Source: Bacteriovoracaceae bacterium
Lineage (GTDB): Bacteria > Bdellovibrionota > Bacteriovoracia > Bacteriovoracales > Bacteriovoracaceae
DNA: 31,329 nt
NCBI GenBank assembly: GCA_947440875.1
Contig: CANETG010000002.1
Coordinates: 1-31,329 of the forward strand
Direction: 5' to 3'
Under the pieces are notes generated by a model that saw only the letters and a program-made list of their open reading frames with translations, was not told where the DNA came from and did no database searches. Of the stretch, positions 22,206-30,438 are shown one piece after another (within the stretch, counting starts at the first letter, position 1; each line of letters starts with the position of its first letter). The position numbers and the translations under genes are program-made.

Positions 22206-24425
22206 ATGAAAAAATTTATCTCTGCGCTCTTACTTTTAGTGAGTCATTCCGTATTGGCTGAAGCGATTCCTGGCCGAGTACTTCTCGATGTCTTTTCAAA
22301 AAGCTGCCCCTCCAATGGAGAATGGACGGAAGCCGCCCTGAATGATTCGCGAACTCTCATGGCAGTGATCGATTCGATCTCGAAGGATCCTGATTGCCAA
22401 ACTCTTGGGGGAGCTCTGACTCAACTCACGAGTCTCAATGAACAGATGCTTCAACTCTCACAGATGTCGGAAACAAAAAAACAAATTGCATCGTTCGATG
22501 CCCAAGAAAGAGAACTCCTGATTGAGATTTCAAAATCAACCAGCCAGTTGGATGTTAACTCGATGAACTCGACTCTGAGAAACATTCAAGTTCAGCGTGC
22601 GGGACTTTTAGGAAGAGAAGACGCGAGGAAAGAACTCTCGGGCCCGGATAGTGTGCAGGCACTTTCGCGCGCAGTGAAATCTGCGGAGTCTTCATTTTCT
22701 CAAATCGCCTCCAATCAGCGCTGTTTGGAGAAAGCTCCGGCGCTCCTCACCTCGGCGACTGGTCTTATGACTTCCATCGGAACTGCAGTGTCTGTCATCA
22801 ATCCTGCCCTCGGGCTTGGCATGGTCGCAGGATCAAATTTTTTAGGCACAGCGATTGATCAATTTCGACAGGGAAATTTTAATCGCCAGATCCGCCAACT
22901 CGCGGAAGGAACGACGGCCTACAATGGTTACAAGTGCGCGCTCGAGGCCATGAATACGCGATGGTGCGATATGGTCGATGCGCGCGCTTTTGTGAAATAT
23001 AAAACGACGATTAGAACGAGTGACATCGATCTAGAACTAAAAGAAGCGATTCGGTTAAATGATCGGGAAATCCCTGTGATCCTCGATTGGTTACTCGCAG
23101 TCAAGAGTGGTGTCGATCCACAAACCACTGCCGATGGTGATCGCCAAGAATACGCCTTCGCTCGGAGAGCAACTCTAGAAGCTCTCGAGGCAAAGGGCAA
23201 AGCCAAGATCAACAACTCTCGCCTTGAGTACCAGGCAGTCGAAAATAATTTCAAAGAGCGCTGGTCACTGCTCAGAGGTATCTTAAATACGATTGCTCCT
23301 CCCTCTAATCCTTTCGGGGGATCAAACAACGGCGGCATTAAAAACCCATTCCATGATATTTATCCGGCGGGGTTTCTCCCCTACTTCTTGATCGGGGTCG
23401 AGGAGAATGATCCGTCTATCCGCTCACAAGGAAATTTCCTCTCTTTAGATAATTGGACTAAACCGAGCGCGTTCAATCCGGATCTCGAGACGATTCGAAA
23501 AAACTACATCGAGCTGGTTCGTCTTGCTAGAATCAGAGTTGAAAGAGAAATCACAGAAGTCCTGAGACCCGATGCAAGCTTAACACTCTCAACGGCGAGC
23601 GATCTTCCCGTTGGTGCCAATAAGATTCCGCCGCTGGACGCGCTAAAAAACACAATTAAATTTTTAAAGGCGAATCCTCCCGAGGCCGCTGCCTTTAGAA
23701 ACATTTATCTCAGTACTTTGAAAAAACTTGAAATCATTCAGGACGCCATCGAGAACGCACTCGTTACAGAAGATTTGAGTTTCGGGAACACAGTCGAACA
23801 GGAAGCCTTGGAAACGATTCTGAGAGAAGCCGAGCTCACTTACGGAACCGTGGTCATCCAGGCCAGACTTGAACTCCTGGTTCGCCTATCAGTTCTTTCC
23901 CTCATTGAAAATAGTCCCGTAGAAGATCAGATCATTGTGGCCCAGCTCATGGCCTCGGATCGGTTCATGGATACTCTCAGTAAATTTACGGGGAAAGATG
24001 ATGTGGGCGCCATCGAAGAAGACATTAAGCGAGCCCTCGGAGTCACGTCAAGAAACCTTGATGGATTTTCCCGCGTCTTTGGAAAAATGCTCACGAAAAA
24101 TCTTCAGCGCCTTGTGAAAGAACAAAAAGCGGCGGATCCTTATAATGCTGAACTCATCGCTAACGACCGGATCGAACTCTGCCATTTACTTCTCGGAGTC
24201 TCGAACGTCGCTGAGCACGTGAATGTAGGTTTATGTGAAGGACTGAAACTCAGTTTTGACTATGTTGGTGCGCCGTCAACGGCGGCACTTAAAGTTTCCG
24301 ATTTTTCCAGACCCATTAACGAAAGAGGCTGCGTCCTTCAGGATTTCAGAAGAGCAAGAAAGATCTTTACGCAAAGAGTGTTAAAGACCAAGAAAGCTCT
24401 TCCCGTCCGGAGAAATCTTAAGTGA
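22206..24425 (+). CDS. Large secreted helical protein of unknown function
   Basis: A 739-residue protein with signal peptide (MKKFISALLLLVSHSVLA). Residues about 60-165 are helical and coiled-coil-like (TSLNEQMLQLSQMSETKKQ). Residues about 178-215 form a Gly/Ala-rich hydrophobic segment (TGLMTSIGTAVSVINPALG) that could insert into or lie in a membrane. The rest is mixed helix with scattered Cys pairs. I recognise no enzyme motif. Long secreted helical proteins with a similar layout are frequent in Bdellovibrio-like genomes, which is context rather than proof of function. The 3' end overlaps the convergent methyltransferase gene by 45 bp. The ATG has no strong SD. Confidence 0.75.
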   Translation: MKKFISALLLLVSHSVLAEAIPGRVLLDVFSKSCPSNGEWTEAALNDSRTLMAVIDSISKDPDCQTLGGALTQLTSLNEQMLQLSQMSETKKQIASFDAQERELLIEISKSTSQLDVNSMNSTLRNIQVQRAGLLGREDARKELSGPDSVQALSRAVKSAESSFSQIASNQRCLEKAPALLTSATGLMTSIGTAVSVINPALGLGMVAGSNFLGTAIDQFRQGNFNRQIRQLAEGTTAYNGYKCALEAMNTRWCDMVDARAFVKYKTTIRTSDIDLELKEAIRLNDREIPVILDWLLAVKSGVDPQTTADGDRQEYAFARRATLEALEAKGKAKINNSRLEYQAVENNFKERWSLLRGILNTIAPPSNPFGGSNNGGIKNPFHDIYPAGFLPYFLIGVEENDPSIRSQGNFLSLDNWTKPSAFNPDLETIRKNYIELVRLARIRVEREITEVLRPDASLTLSTASDLPVGANKIPPLDALKNTIKFLKANPPEAAAFRNIYLSTLKKLEIIQDAIENALVTEDLSFGNTVEQEALETILREAELTYGTVVIQARLELLVRLSVLSLIENSPVEDQIIVAQLMASDRFMDTLSKFTGKDDVGAIEEDIKRALGVTSRNLDGFSRVFGKMLTKNLQRLVKEQKAADPYNAELIANDRIELCHLLLGVSNVAEHVNVGLCEGLKLSFDYVGAPSTAALKVSDFSRPINERGCVLQDFRRARKIFTQRVLKTKKALPVRRNLK

Positions 24426-25043
24426 GCGCGCAGCTTCCGCTCGCTTAGAACTGCGCTCAATTCCGACGGCACTAAGACCATGGAAGTTCGCGGCCGCGAG
24501 CATACTGCCCTGGCCGCAGAAGGGGTTCACAATTGTCCGTGTTTGAGTTTGATCTTTAACGAATTGAGCGATCATCATTGAGACATCAAGTCCCATACCT
24601 CTGACCCAAGTTTTCTCACCCGTATCGGGTAAAACGTCCGCAGTCCATTTACCAAAATCGGGTTTTACGATTTCTGTGAATGCCAAAACGTGAGAGTAAG
24701 ACGGACGCCCCATCGTGATCGTCCCGGCGGGATAGCGGCAGACAATTTTATGAAAGAGCATCTTCCTGCCAAGGTCTTGGGCCGCTTTCTGAACCAGAAA
24801 CGATTTATCCACCCAATAACCGTCTTGTTTAATATCTGACTGAAAGAAAAAACTCACTCCCTCGGGCGGAGTTTTTATGAGAATGAGTTTGGCGGTGGCG
24901 GTAAACCATTCACTCCACTTCTCGAGGGAGTACCCAGGAAATTCTGAAATATCGGGAAGTGAGCCAACCAAAGAGCACCCCTCGAGAGGAGTCTGAGAGT
25001 TGAGCCACTCTATGGCGTCAGCAGTGTGTACAATGCGGTCCAT
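24381..25043 (-). CDS. SAM-dependent methyltransferase of the beta-permuted class, atypical motif IV
   Basis: A 220-residue cytoplasmic protein. The SAM-binding motif I is at the C-terminal side, NPFCGQGSMLAAAN (173-186), followed by an acidic E196 in GLSAVGIERS. The N-terminal half holds GSLPDISEF (27-35) in the place where beta-class N4-cytosine/N6-adenine DNA methylases have S/D-P-P-Y. Hence the order is IV then I, as in that class, but the catalytic motif reads S-L-P-D. It belongs to a conserved uncharacterised family; the target may be DNA, RNA or something else. The ATG at 25043 fits the family N-terminus; the frame is open upstream to 25232 without homology. Divergent with yafJ (18 bp apart) and overlapping the secreted-protein gene by 45 bp. 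Confidence 0.7.
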   Translation of the reverse strand: MDRIVHTADAIEWLNSQTPLEGCSLVGSLPDISEFPGYSLEKWSEWFTATAKLILIKTPPEGVSFFFQSDIKQDGYWVDKSFLVQKAAQDLGRKMLFHKIVCRYPAGTITMGRPSYSHVLAFTEIVKPDFGKWTADVLPDTGEKTWVRGMGLDVSMMIAQFVKDQTQTRTIVNPFCGQGSMLAAANFHGLSAVGIERSSKRAEAARSLKISPDGKSFLGL

Positions 25044-25062
25044 GGAAACTATTATATTCCTA
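25027..25062 (+). promoter_or_regulatory. Candidate promoter giving a leaderless yafJ mRNA
   Basis: TGTACA at 25027-25032 (four matches to TTGACA) is separated by 17 bp from TATTAT at 25050-25055. A transcript starting about 6-7 bases after the -10 box would begin at the ATG at 25062. No Shine-Dalgarno sequence is found between. The -35 box overlaps the start region of the divergent methyltransferase gene. Confidence 0.35.
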
Positions 25063-25865
25063 TGTGCCAGCTTCTGGGAATGAACTGTAACGTTCCAACC
25101 GATATTTGTTTTTCTTTCACGGGCTTTCGCGCTCGCGGAGGCCTCACGGATCATCACACGGATGGTTGGGGGATTTCTTTTTTCGAAGGAAAGGGAGTGA
25201 GGCAATTTCTTGATCCCAATCCCTCGGCGCATTCCCCTATGGCAGATTTCATTCGCTCTTATCCGATAAAATCAAAAAATGTCATCGCTCACATTCGGAA
25301 AGCGACTCAAGGTGAAACGAAGCTCGAAAACACTCACCCTTTTGTCCGTGAACTTTGGGGACAGTACTGGTCGTTTGCGCACAACGGGGATTTAAAAAAC
25401 TTTTCCCCTCAACTCAGTGGCAGATTTATTCCGGTGGGGAACACTGACTCAGAAAAGGCATTTTGCTACCTCCTCCAGGAGCTCCACCTTGAATTTGGTG
25501 AGAACTGCCCCAATGCAGATCTTTTAGGGGTGAAACTTCATCAGCTCACGCTGAGCCTTGCCACTTTTGGTATCTTTAATTTTCTCCTTTCAAATGGTGA
25601 GTTCATGCTCGCGCACTGCTCGACCAAACTTGCTCACATCGTGAGGCAGGCACCTTTCTCCGTCGCCCAGTTAAAAGATGAGGATGTGAAGGTGGATTTT
25701 TCGAGCGTGACGACCAGTAACGACCGAGTCGCCGTCATTGCAACTATTCCACTCACGGATAATGAATCGTGGACCATTCACACTCCTGGAACTCTTCTCT
25801 TTTTTTCCGAGGGTGAACTCCAGAAATCTTTTATCACCATTCCTGGACCTACTGAGTCCTGTTAA
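25062..25865 (+). CDS. yafJ: YafJ-type class II glutamine amidotransferase
   Basis: A 267-residue protein of the class II (Ntn) glutamine amidotransferase fold. It starts MCQLLGMNCNVPTDICFSF; Cys2 becomes the N-terminal nucleophile after Met removal, so the start must be at 25062 and not the ATG at 25026. Family blocks follow: HHTDGWGISFYE-like HTDGWGISFFEGKG, IAHIRKATQGE, LENTHPFVRELWG, FAHNGDL, GNTDSEKAFCYLLQ and FSSVTTSNDRVAVIATIPL. E. coli YafJ, close in length (255 residues), is otherwise of unknown cellular role; the fold implies ammonia release from glutamine or a related amide. There is no separate synthase domain. Cytoplasmic. The neighbouring methyltransferase is divergent, so co-regulation is possible. 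Confidence 0.93.
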   Translation: MCQLLGMNCNVPTDICFSFTGFRARGGLTDHHTDGWGISFFEGKGVRQFLDPNPSAHSPMADFIRSYPIKSKNVIAHIRKATQGETKLENTHPFVRELWGQYWSFAHNGDLKNFSPQLSGRFIPVGNTDSEKAFCYLLQELHLEFGENCPNADLLGVKLHQLTLSLATFGIFNFLLSNGEFMLAHCSTKLAHIVRQAPFSVAQLKDEDVKVDFSSVTTSNDRVAVIATIPLTDNESWTIHTPGTLLFFSEGELQKSFITIPGPTESC

Positions 25866-26032
25866 TCCTTAAAAAATTGTGGAAGCAAATCTTTTTCAGC
25901 TGATGGGATTATTTCCAGTCACTTGAGTCATCTTGCCTCGGAATCCCTTACCCACTAGGAAGACAAAAAAAGTTTGTGGCAATCTTGAGACGTGTCCAGG
26001 AAGGACTCGCATTCAAACCAAGGAAGGTAAAC

Positions 26033-26737
26033 ATGAAGATGATTCCAGTCATCATGCTCGCTGCACTTCTGTGTGCTTCGTGTAACAAAGACAGCGGAGG
26101 AAGTTCTTCAGAATCTTCTCCGGCAACAGAAGCACCAGCTGTCTCTGGCGATGAGACTCCACCCGTTGTGGTAACTACCCCTGTTGAAGAACCTCCCACA
26201 CCAGTCATTCCTGAACCAGATGATTCACTTCCGCCGGAAGCGTATGCCTTCGATACGAATATCACATTGGTGAATCTCACAGAGGCCCAGACAACGAAAA
26301 TGAAAAAAGCGATGGAGATTATTAAACTGGTCGTCGCAACCGACGAATTTAGAGGAAAAATCCTCAATCACCTCTATGGTGGGAAGAAAACTTTTGTTGA
26401 TAACAAAGGTCTGACGAATGCTCAGATTTATCAAAAGATTCTCGACGGGGCAGAAAGTCTTCAGCCCACGAAAGACAGCGAGATGGACTGCGAAGTGGAA
26501 ATGTATACCGCCTCTACGAACGTGGTCGGCTACACTTATTCCACTTCAAAACGGATTTGGGTGAATACGAAGTATTTCAATCAGTATACATCCGCCGGTG
26601 TCGCTCATAATCTTTTCCACGAGTGGATGCATAAACTGGGCTTCACTCATTCGTCGAGCTGGAACGCGGCCCGAGACTTCTCCGTACCATATGCGATTGG
26701 AAGTCTCGTCGGTCAACTTGGAAAGGATTTCCTCTAA
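26033..26737 (+). CDS. Lipoprotein metzincin-like protease
   Basis: A 234-residue lipoprotein with lipobox LCASC (C17) followed by a Ser/Thr/Pro-rich linker (about 20-68). The catalytic signature HEWMHKLGFTH (H196, E197, H200, H206) fits HExxHxxGxxH exactly. SVPYAIG (217-223) sits where a Met-turn would be expected but lacks Met, so the turn may be atypical. The frame is open upstream to 25976; the ATG at 26033 is chosen because AAGGAAGG precedes it and it gives a proper signal. It is about 60 residues from start to core, shorter than most secreted metzincins, with little C-terminal domain. The next gene starts 16 bp later and is probably co-transcribed. Confidence 0.75.
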   Translation: MKMIPVIMLAALLCASCNKDSGGSSSESSPATEAPAVSGDETPPVVVTTPVEEPPTPVIPEPDDSLPPEAYAFDTNITLVNLTEAQTTKMKKAMEIIKLVVATDEFRGKILNHLYGGKKTFVDNKGLTNAQIYQKILDGAESLQPTKDSEMDCEVEMYTASTNVVGYTYSTSKRIWVNTKYFNQYTSAGVAHNLFHEWMHKLGFTHSSSWNAARDFSVPYAIGSLVGQLGKDFL

Positions 26738-26753
26738 GAGGAAAAGGAACCAC

Positions 26754-27017
26754 ATGAAAAATTTATTCATCGTTATCGCTTTTCTTATCTCCGTTAATTC
26801 AATGGCGAGTATGTCTCACAAGTCAGATATGGGAACTGAGCCAAGTGAAGCAAAAAAAGAATTGGCCCAAGGATGCTTTAGCGAAGCAGTCAGCTCAGGA
26901 TGTCACAGTCCTCAGGAAGATCGCCAAAGCTTCCGTGAATGCGTGAGGGAGAGAATGGATTCATTCTCAACAGAATGCGAGACATTCATGTCTCGGCTCT
27001 ATGGAAGAAAGAATTGA
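26754..27017 (+). CDS. Small secreted Cys-rich protein
   Basis: An 87-residue protein with signal peptide (MKNLFIVIAFLISVNSMA). The mature part is highly charged and helical with four Cys spaced C-x8-C-x12-C-x11-C (within GCFSEAV, GCHSPQE, FRECVRE, TECETFM), which fits a disulfide-stapled helical hairpin in the periplasm. I recognise no family. The start has AAGGA just upstream, and the gene is 16 bp after the metzincin gene, so the two are probably expressed together; a role as modulator or substrate of that protease is possible but only a guess. Confidence 0.7.
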   Translation: MKNLFIVIAFLISVNSMASMSHKSDMGTEPSEAKKELAQGCFSEAVSSGCHSPQEDRQSFRECVRERMDSFSTECETFMSRLYGRKN

Positions 27018-27043
27018 CTGTTCTGTCTTAAACCGTCGAGCTT

Positions 27044-27064
27044 AAAGTTCACCCGAAAGTTCAC
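27044..27064 (+). promoter_or_regulatory. 12-bp direct repeat upstream of the OmpR-family regulator
   Basis: AAAGTTCAC occurs twice (27044-27052 and 27056-27064), spaced 12 bp start to start, about one helical turn. AACCG (27031-27035) and CGGTT (27069-27073) flank it as an inverted repeat. The regulator starts at 27085. Winged-helix OmpR/PhoB proteins bind tandem direct repeats about one turn apart, so this is a candidate autoregulatory site. Confidence 0.4.
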
Positions 27065-27084
27065 AAATCGGTTACAAGAGATGA

Positions 27085-27765
27085 ATGGCAAGAATACTTA
27101 TTGTTGAAGATGATCCACAGATTGCAAAAGTTCTAAGAATCGATCTGAAAATTTCAGGCCATGAAACTGAAAGTGTCGAAACGATTCAGGAAGCATGGGA
27201 CACATTGAGAAAGAATCACTTCGATCTTATGTGTCTCGATATCGAACTTTCGGATGGCTCGGGAATTGATCTCTGTGAAAAAGTCCGTCTTAGCGGGGAC
27301 GATATCCCTATTCTTTTTATGAGTGCTCGGACGGATGAGGCAACGGTGGTCAGAGCGATCACTTCGGGTGGGGACGATTACATGAGAAAACCATTCGGTA
27401 TGGAAGAGATGAAAGTGCGCATGAATAAAATCATGAAGCGAGTAAAAATCCCAACCGGGAAAATTATTTTTGCTGGTCTCTCTATTGACCCCGCCAAAAG
27501 ACTGGTCACGATCGCAGATAAAATTCTTCACATGGGAAGAAAAGAAATGGATATCCTGATGATTCTCGCTCGGCGCTCGGGGGAGATAGTGACTCGAGAC
27601 TCGATCCTTGATTCGCTCTACGCGGGAGCGGATATGTATGATCGGACGGTTGATTCTCACATGAGTCATCTGCGCCGGAAGCTCAAAGAGTCAGCCGGCG
27701 AAAAGATCAAGATCACTTCAGTCTATGGATTGGGTTATCGGCTCGAGTGGAATGAAAACGTTTGA
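27085..27765 (+). CDS. OmpR/PhoB-family response regulator
   Basis: A 226-residue two-domain regulator. The receiver (about 3-115) has the acidic pocket E8-D9-D10, phospho-acceptor D52 (LDIEL), S80 and K102 (RKPFG), with normal spacing. The winged-helix Trans_reg_C domain (about 130-222) shows the typical RKEMDILMILARRSGEIVTR, DRTVDSHMSHLRRKL recognition region, and the end YGLGYRLEW. It is a DNA-binding transcription factor activated by a partner kinase. No histidine kinase lies on either side, so it is an orphan here. The start ATG at 27085 (ATGGCA) fits the family; an earlier ATG at 27081 is out of frame. The 12-bp repeats upstream may be its own binding site. Confidence 0.95.
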   Translation: MARILIVEDDPQIAKVLRIDLKISGHETESVETIQEAWDTLRKNHFDLMCLDIELSDGSGIDLCEKVRLSGDDIPILFMSARTDEATVVRAITSGGDDYMRKPFGMEEMKVRMNKIMKRVKIPTGKIIFAGLSIDPAKRLVTIADKILHMGRKEMDILMILARRSGEIVTRDSILDSLYAGADMYDRTVDSHMSHLRRKLKESAGEKIKITSVYGLGYRLEWNENV

Positions 27766-27821
27766 AAAGACGAAACGAAAAGATTTCGCATCGTGCATTT
27801 GCTCTGCCCCTTCCAAAAATA

Positions 27822-28163
27822 TTAATTATAAAACTCTTTGGCTTTTTTCACGATCTCTATCAGGAAAGGCCTCATGCGAACGATTATGTCCCGAGAAGTT
27901 CCTTCGACAACTTGTGATTGATGATCTTTTTTATAGAGAAGCTGATGGCCTCTGGCGTCCCAAAGGAGGGCCTCATTGTCAGACATGGGAATGGTGATAT
28001 CAGGAATCCCATCGCGAAACATGAGTGTCAGAAGGCGGATGTCTTTTTGCGCCTCAGTGGCTTCATGTTGAAGTAATTTTTCCTTTCTGATCTTGGCCTT
28101 CTTCATATCAAAAAGCTCAGTGAGTTCTTGATTCAGATCGGCCCTTTCATTAGCAAACGACAT
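27822..28163 (-). CDS. Cytoplasmic protein of unknown function
   Basis: A 113-residue protein with no signal peptide. Residues about 8-40 form a charged amphipathic helix (LNQELTELFDMKKAKIRKE), and the second half shows a mixed alpha/beta pattern ending in a basic helix. No known family is recognised. The ATG at 28163 is chosen over the upstream start at 28217 because GGGAGGA lies 7 nt before it. It converges on the response-regulator gene, whose stop is 56 bp away. Confidence 0.6.
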   Translation of the reverse strand: MSFANERADLNQELTELFDMKKAKIRKEKLLQHEATEAQKDIRLLTLMFRDGIPDITIPMSDNEALLWDARGHQLLYKKDHQSQVVEGTSRDIIVRMRPFLIEIVKKAKEFYN

Positions 28164-28466
28164 CGTGATCCTCCCGTTGTGATAGGTTAATTTCACACGG
28201 AAGAAAAAATCGGTCAAAGGAAGGATTTTTGTCCTTCCACATTTTTTCCATAATTATTTGTGCTCTCACAAGAAATTCGTCCATGAGATGGTCCCCGTTG
28301 ATGAAACGACAGTTCCTAGATCAGAGTGAGTGAGGCGAGGATTGTCTCATTTTGAACGGTGAGAAGAAGAATTAAATCATGGACCGAAAGTGACATCACA
28401 CACTTGCCATCTAATTAACTGATATCGTGTCGAGCTTGACAACAATATTTTAAGTACCATCTTCTT
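28164..28466. other. Intergenic region with one hairpin and no firm gene
   Basis: The region separates the divergent gene at 27822 and the rhomboid gene at 28467. GGAAGGA (28220-28226) and TCCTTCC (28233-28239) form a 7-bp stem with a TTTTTG loop; on the plus strand TTTTTT follows 6 nt later, so it could be a terminator or a leader structure. TTGACA at 28436-28441 resembles a -35 box for the rhomboid gene, but no good -10 box follows at 17 bp. Confidence 0.5.
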
Positions 28467-29201
28467 ATGATGGAAAAGAAACTCACCAAGACATTCCTAT
28501 CAAAACGGCCGGATGATCAAAATATCTTCATCGGTATTTTTTCGTTTCTTATGCTGCTTGCGATTTTTCTTTTCTCGGGTCGCTCTTTTCACGCCAGTGG
28601 GGTTCTGGTATTTGACCAGGGACAATGGTGGCGACTTTTTTCAACGTCACTCATGCACGCCGATTTCATGCACCTTGGGCACAATGCTCTGTTCTTCATG
28701 ATTTTTGCCGTTCTCCTCAACACGTATTACGGATGGTTCATGTTTCCCGTCGTGAGTTTCATCATGGGCGGAGTGATCAATTTCCTCACCCTCGCCTATT
28801 ACCCAAAAGAAACTTATCTCGTTGGTATTTCCGGGGTGATTTATTTCATGGCCTCTTTCTGGATGACCAATTACGTTCTGATCGAACGGAAAATGAAACT
28901 CAATAAGCGTTTGATCATTGCGACCGGGATTTCTCTGGCACTTTTTTGTCCGGATCTTATGCATCTTGATGAGAAAGTGAGTTACCTATCTCATGCTTTA
29001 GGTTTTGTGCTGGGGATTCCAACGGCATTTCTTTGGTTTACAGCAAATAAAGCTCAAGTGAGAAACCAAGAAGTGTGGGTTGCAAGAGCTCCCGTGCACT
29101 TTGACTGGGAAGAAGAAATGGAAATTCTTCCTCCCGAGTATTTTGCAAGACTGCCGGAAGAGCCGCTATATCGTGGAAAGTGTGCTCACGGCCACAAATG
29201 A
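28467..29201 (+). CDS. Rhomboid-family intramembrane serine protease
   Basis: A 244-residue multi-pass protein with about six hydrophobic segments. Rhomboid signatures are WWRLFSTSLMHADFMHLGHN (the HxxxN region, with N73), the catalytic GISG motif with S122 (residues 120-123) and the catalytic His H176 in SHALGFVLG. Rhomboids cut transmembrane segments of other membrane proteins at the inner membrane. After the last membrane segment a charged tail of about 50 residues follows, rich in Glu and aromatic residues, with a final KCAHGHK. The 3' end overlaps the convergent papain-like gene by 36 bp. Start ATG at 28467; a second ATG is directly next to it. Confidence 0.9.
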   Translation: MMEKKLTKTFLSKRPDDQNIFIGIFSFLMLLAIFLFSGRSFHASGVLVFDQGQWWRLFSTSLMHADFMHLGHNALFFMIFAVLLNTYYGWFMFPVVSFIMGGVINFLTLAYYPKETYLVGISGVIYFMASFWMTNYVLIERKMKLNKRLIIATGISLALFCPDLMHLDEKVSYLSHALGFVLGIPTAFLWFTANKAQVRNQEVWVARAPVHFDWEEEMEILPPEYFARLPEEPLYRGKCAHGHK

Positions 29202-30392
29202 TGTCGGAAGACGATACTTAAGTATCCAGTTCTCTGTGAGACATGCATACCCACCAGCTCCCCAACCTGTTCCCCAAGAATTATTCACCACGAGGCAAAA
29301 CTTCCCTTCTCGGGGGTGGAGTTTTTCCGGTAGCTCCATGATTCCGACGGCGAGATAAGCGTGCCCCATGGCGTGCGAATCGACGTTTCCATTTTTCTCG
29401 GAGTCTTCCATCGTCACCATTCCCTCGTTCACGTAGAAATTGGGAGTCAGTTGTGAAGACATGATGACGGGCCTATTTTTCTTCAAGCGGTCAATGACTT
29501 CAGCGAGTGTCTTGATGCGCTCGTATTTTGAAACTTTTACGTTTCCTTGTTTACACGATTCTCTCAGATCAAGCTGAGTTTCATTTTTTGAATCAACACT
29601 CGATGAGTACGGACAATTTTTTTCCAGGGGAATGGGATACTTTGAAAGGTAATCATAACCGTTGGTGACCCATGAACCTTTTTTAGAGCAAGGACCTTTC
29701 TGGCAGTCAGGCTTACTGGCGAAATAGAAATACTGCTCTGACAGATCCTGAGTTTCCCCGTTTTGAGCAAGAATCATTTCCATCGCCCTGACACCAGTGA
29801 AGGCAGCACAAGTCGCGCGTCCTTCCTGGTCTCTCACCGGAAGCTTGAAAGCGGAGTGAACGATATGAACTTCCGGGATATCTCTCGGTAGGATCGGCGT
29901 TTCAACAATCTTTTCCTCTTTCACAGGAATGACAAATGTTGCTTCCTTGTAGACTTTAATTTTTCCGAGGAAGATTTTCTGCTGCGTTTGCCAGATTTTT
30001 AATTGGTCGCGGACTTCTTTTTTCCAACCGTCGCGCACGCGCTTATCATCGGCCTTCATCTTGGCGAGATCAGCCGCGAAAGCATCTTTGGTCAGGTCGG
30101 AGTCAGCAGCTTTTTTTTCCTCAGATCTTTGATTCGCAAGTATTTCACGGTTCCGGGCTTTTGCTTCCTCTACTGCCACCAGCCCACGCGAAGGTTGCTT
30201 TGGTTTTTCTTCTACTTTGGGAGAATCGGTTTTTGTTGTGGGCGTGACGAAAGTCCCGAAGGATTTGACCTTCGCTAAAATCGCCATGTATTCGGGTTGA
30301 GAATCAAAGCTTGTATCAGGAGTGGCTGCCGGTTCAAATGTTTTGGCAGAGAGAGAAAATGAAATCAAGATAAGCACGAGTGCTTTCAGCAT
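29166..30392 (-). CDS. Secreted papain-like (C1A) cysteine protease
   Basis: A 408-residue exported protein with a signal peptide (about 1-16, ending LSAK). A Lys/Glu-rich segment (about 55-165) is probably a pro- or linker region. The papain fold follows: VRDQEGRATCAAF with oxyanion Q189 and catalytic C195, catalytic H344 in GHAYLAVGI, and N371 in VVNNSWGTGWG. This order and the NSWG motif define the C1A fold. The core is 200 residues plus, of near-normal length, with extra Cys (C230, C235, C260, C280) for disulfides. Expected in periplasm or outside; potential prey-protein digestion is inference. The 3' end overlaps the rhomboid gene; the 5' end follows a 46-bp gap from the methyltransferase gene upstream. 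Confidence 0.9.
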   Translation of the reverse strand: MLKALVLILISFSLSAKTFEPAATPDTSFDSQPEYMAILAKVKSFGTFVTPTTKTDSPKVEEKPKQPSRGLVAVEEAKARNREILANQRSEEKKAADSDLTKDAFAADLAKMKADDKRVRDGWKKEVRDQLKIWQTQQKIFLGKIKVYKEATFVIPVKEEKIVETPILPRDIPEVHIVHSAFKLPVRDQEGRATCAAFTGVRAMEMILAQNGETQDLSEQYFYFASKPDCQKGPCSKKGSWVTNGYDYLSKYPIPLEKNCPYSSSVDSKNETQLDLRESCKQGNVKVSKYERIKTLAEVIDRLKKNRPVIMSSQLTPNFYVNEGMVTMEDSEKNGNVDSHAMGHAYLAVGIMELPEKLHPREGKFCLVVNNSWGTGWGAGGYACLTENWILKYRLPTSFVAVSTLSTI

Positions 30393-30438
30393 AGAATGTC
30401 CTTTGAGAAAGACTATATTACTTCAAAAGTTTTGATTT

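Noticed and set aside
25948..26367. 139-codon minus-strand ORF opposite the metzincin lipoprotein
   Set aside because: Covers the lipoprotein start in antisense; Gly/Ser/Thr-rich segment mirrors the lipoprotein linker.
27154..27669. 171-codon minus-strand ORF opposite the OmpR-family regulator
   Set aside because: Lies fully inside a clear regulator gene; His-rich composition is an artefact of the opposite strand.
28436..28441. TTGACA as a -35 box for the rhomboid gene
   Set aside because: No acceptable -10 box lies 16-18 bp downstream.
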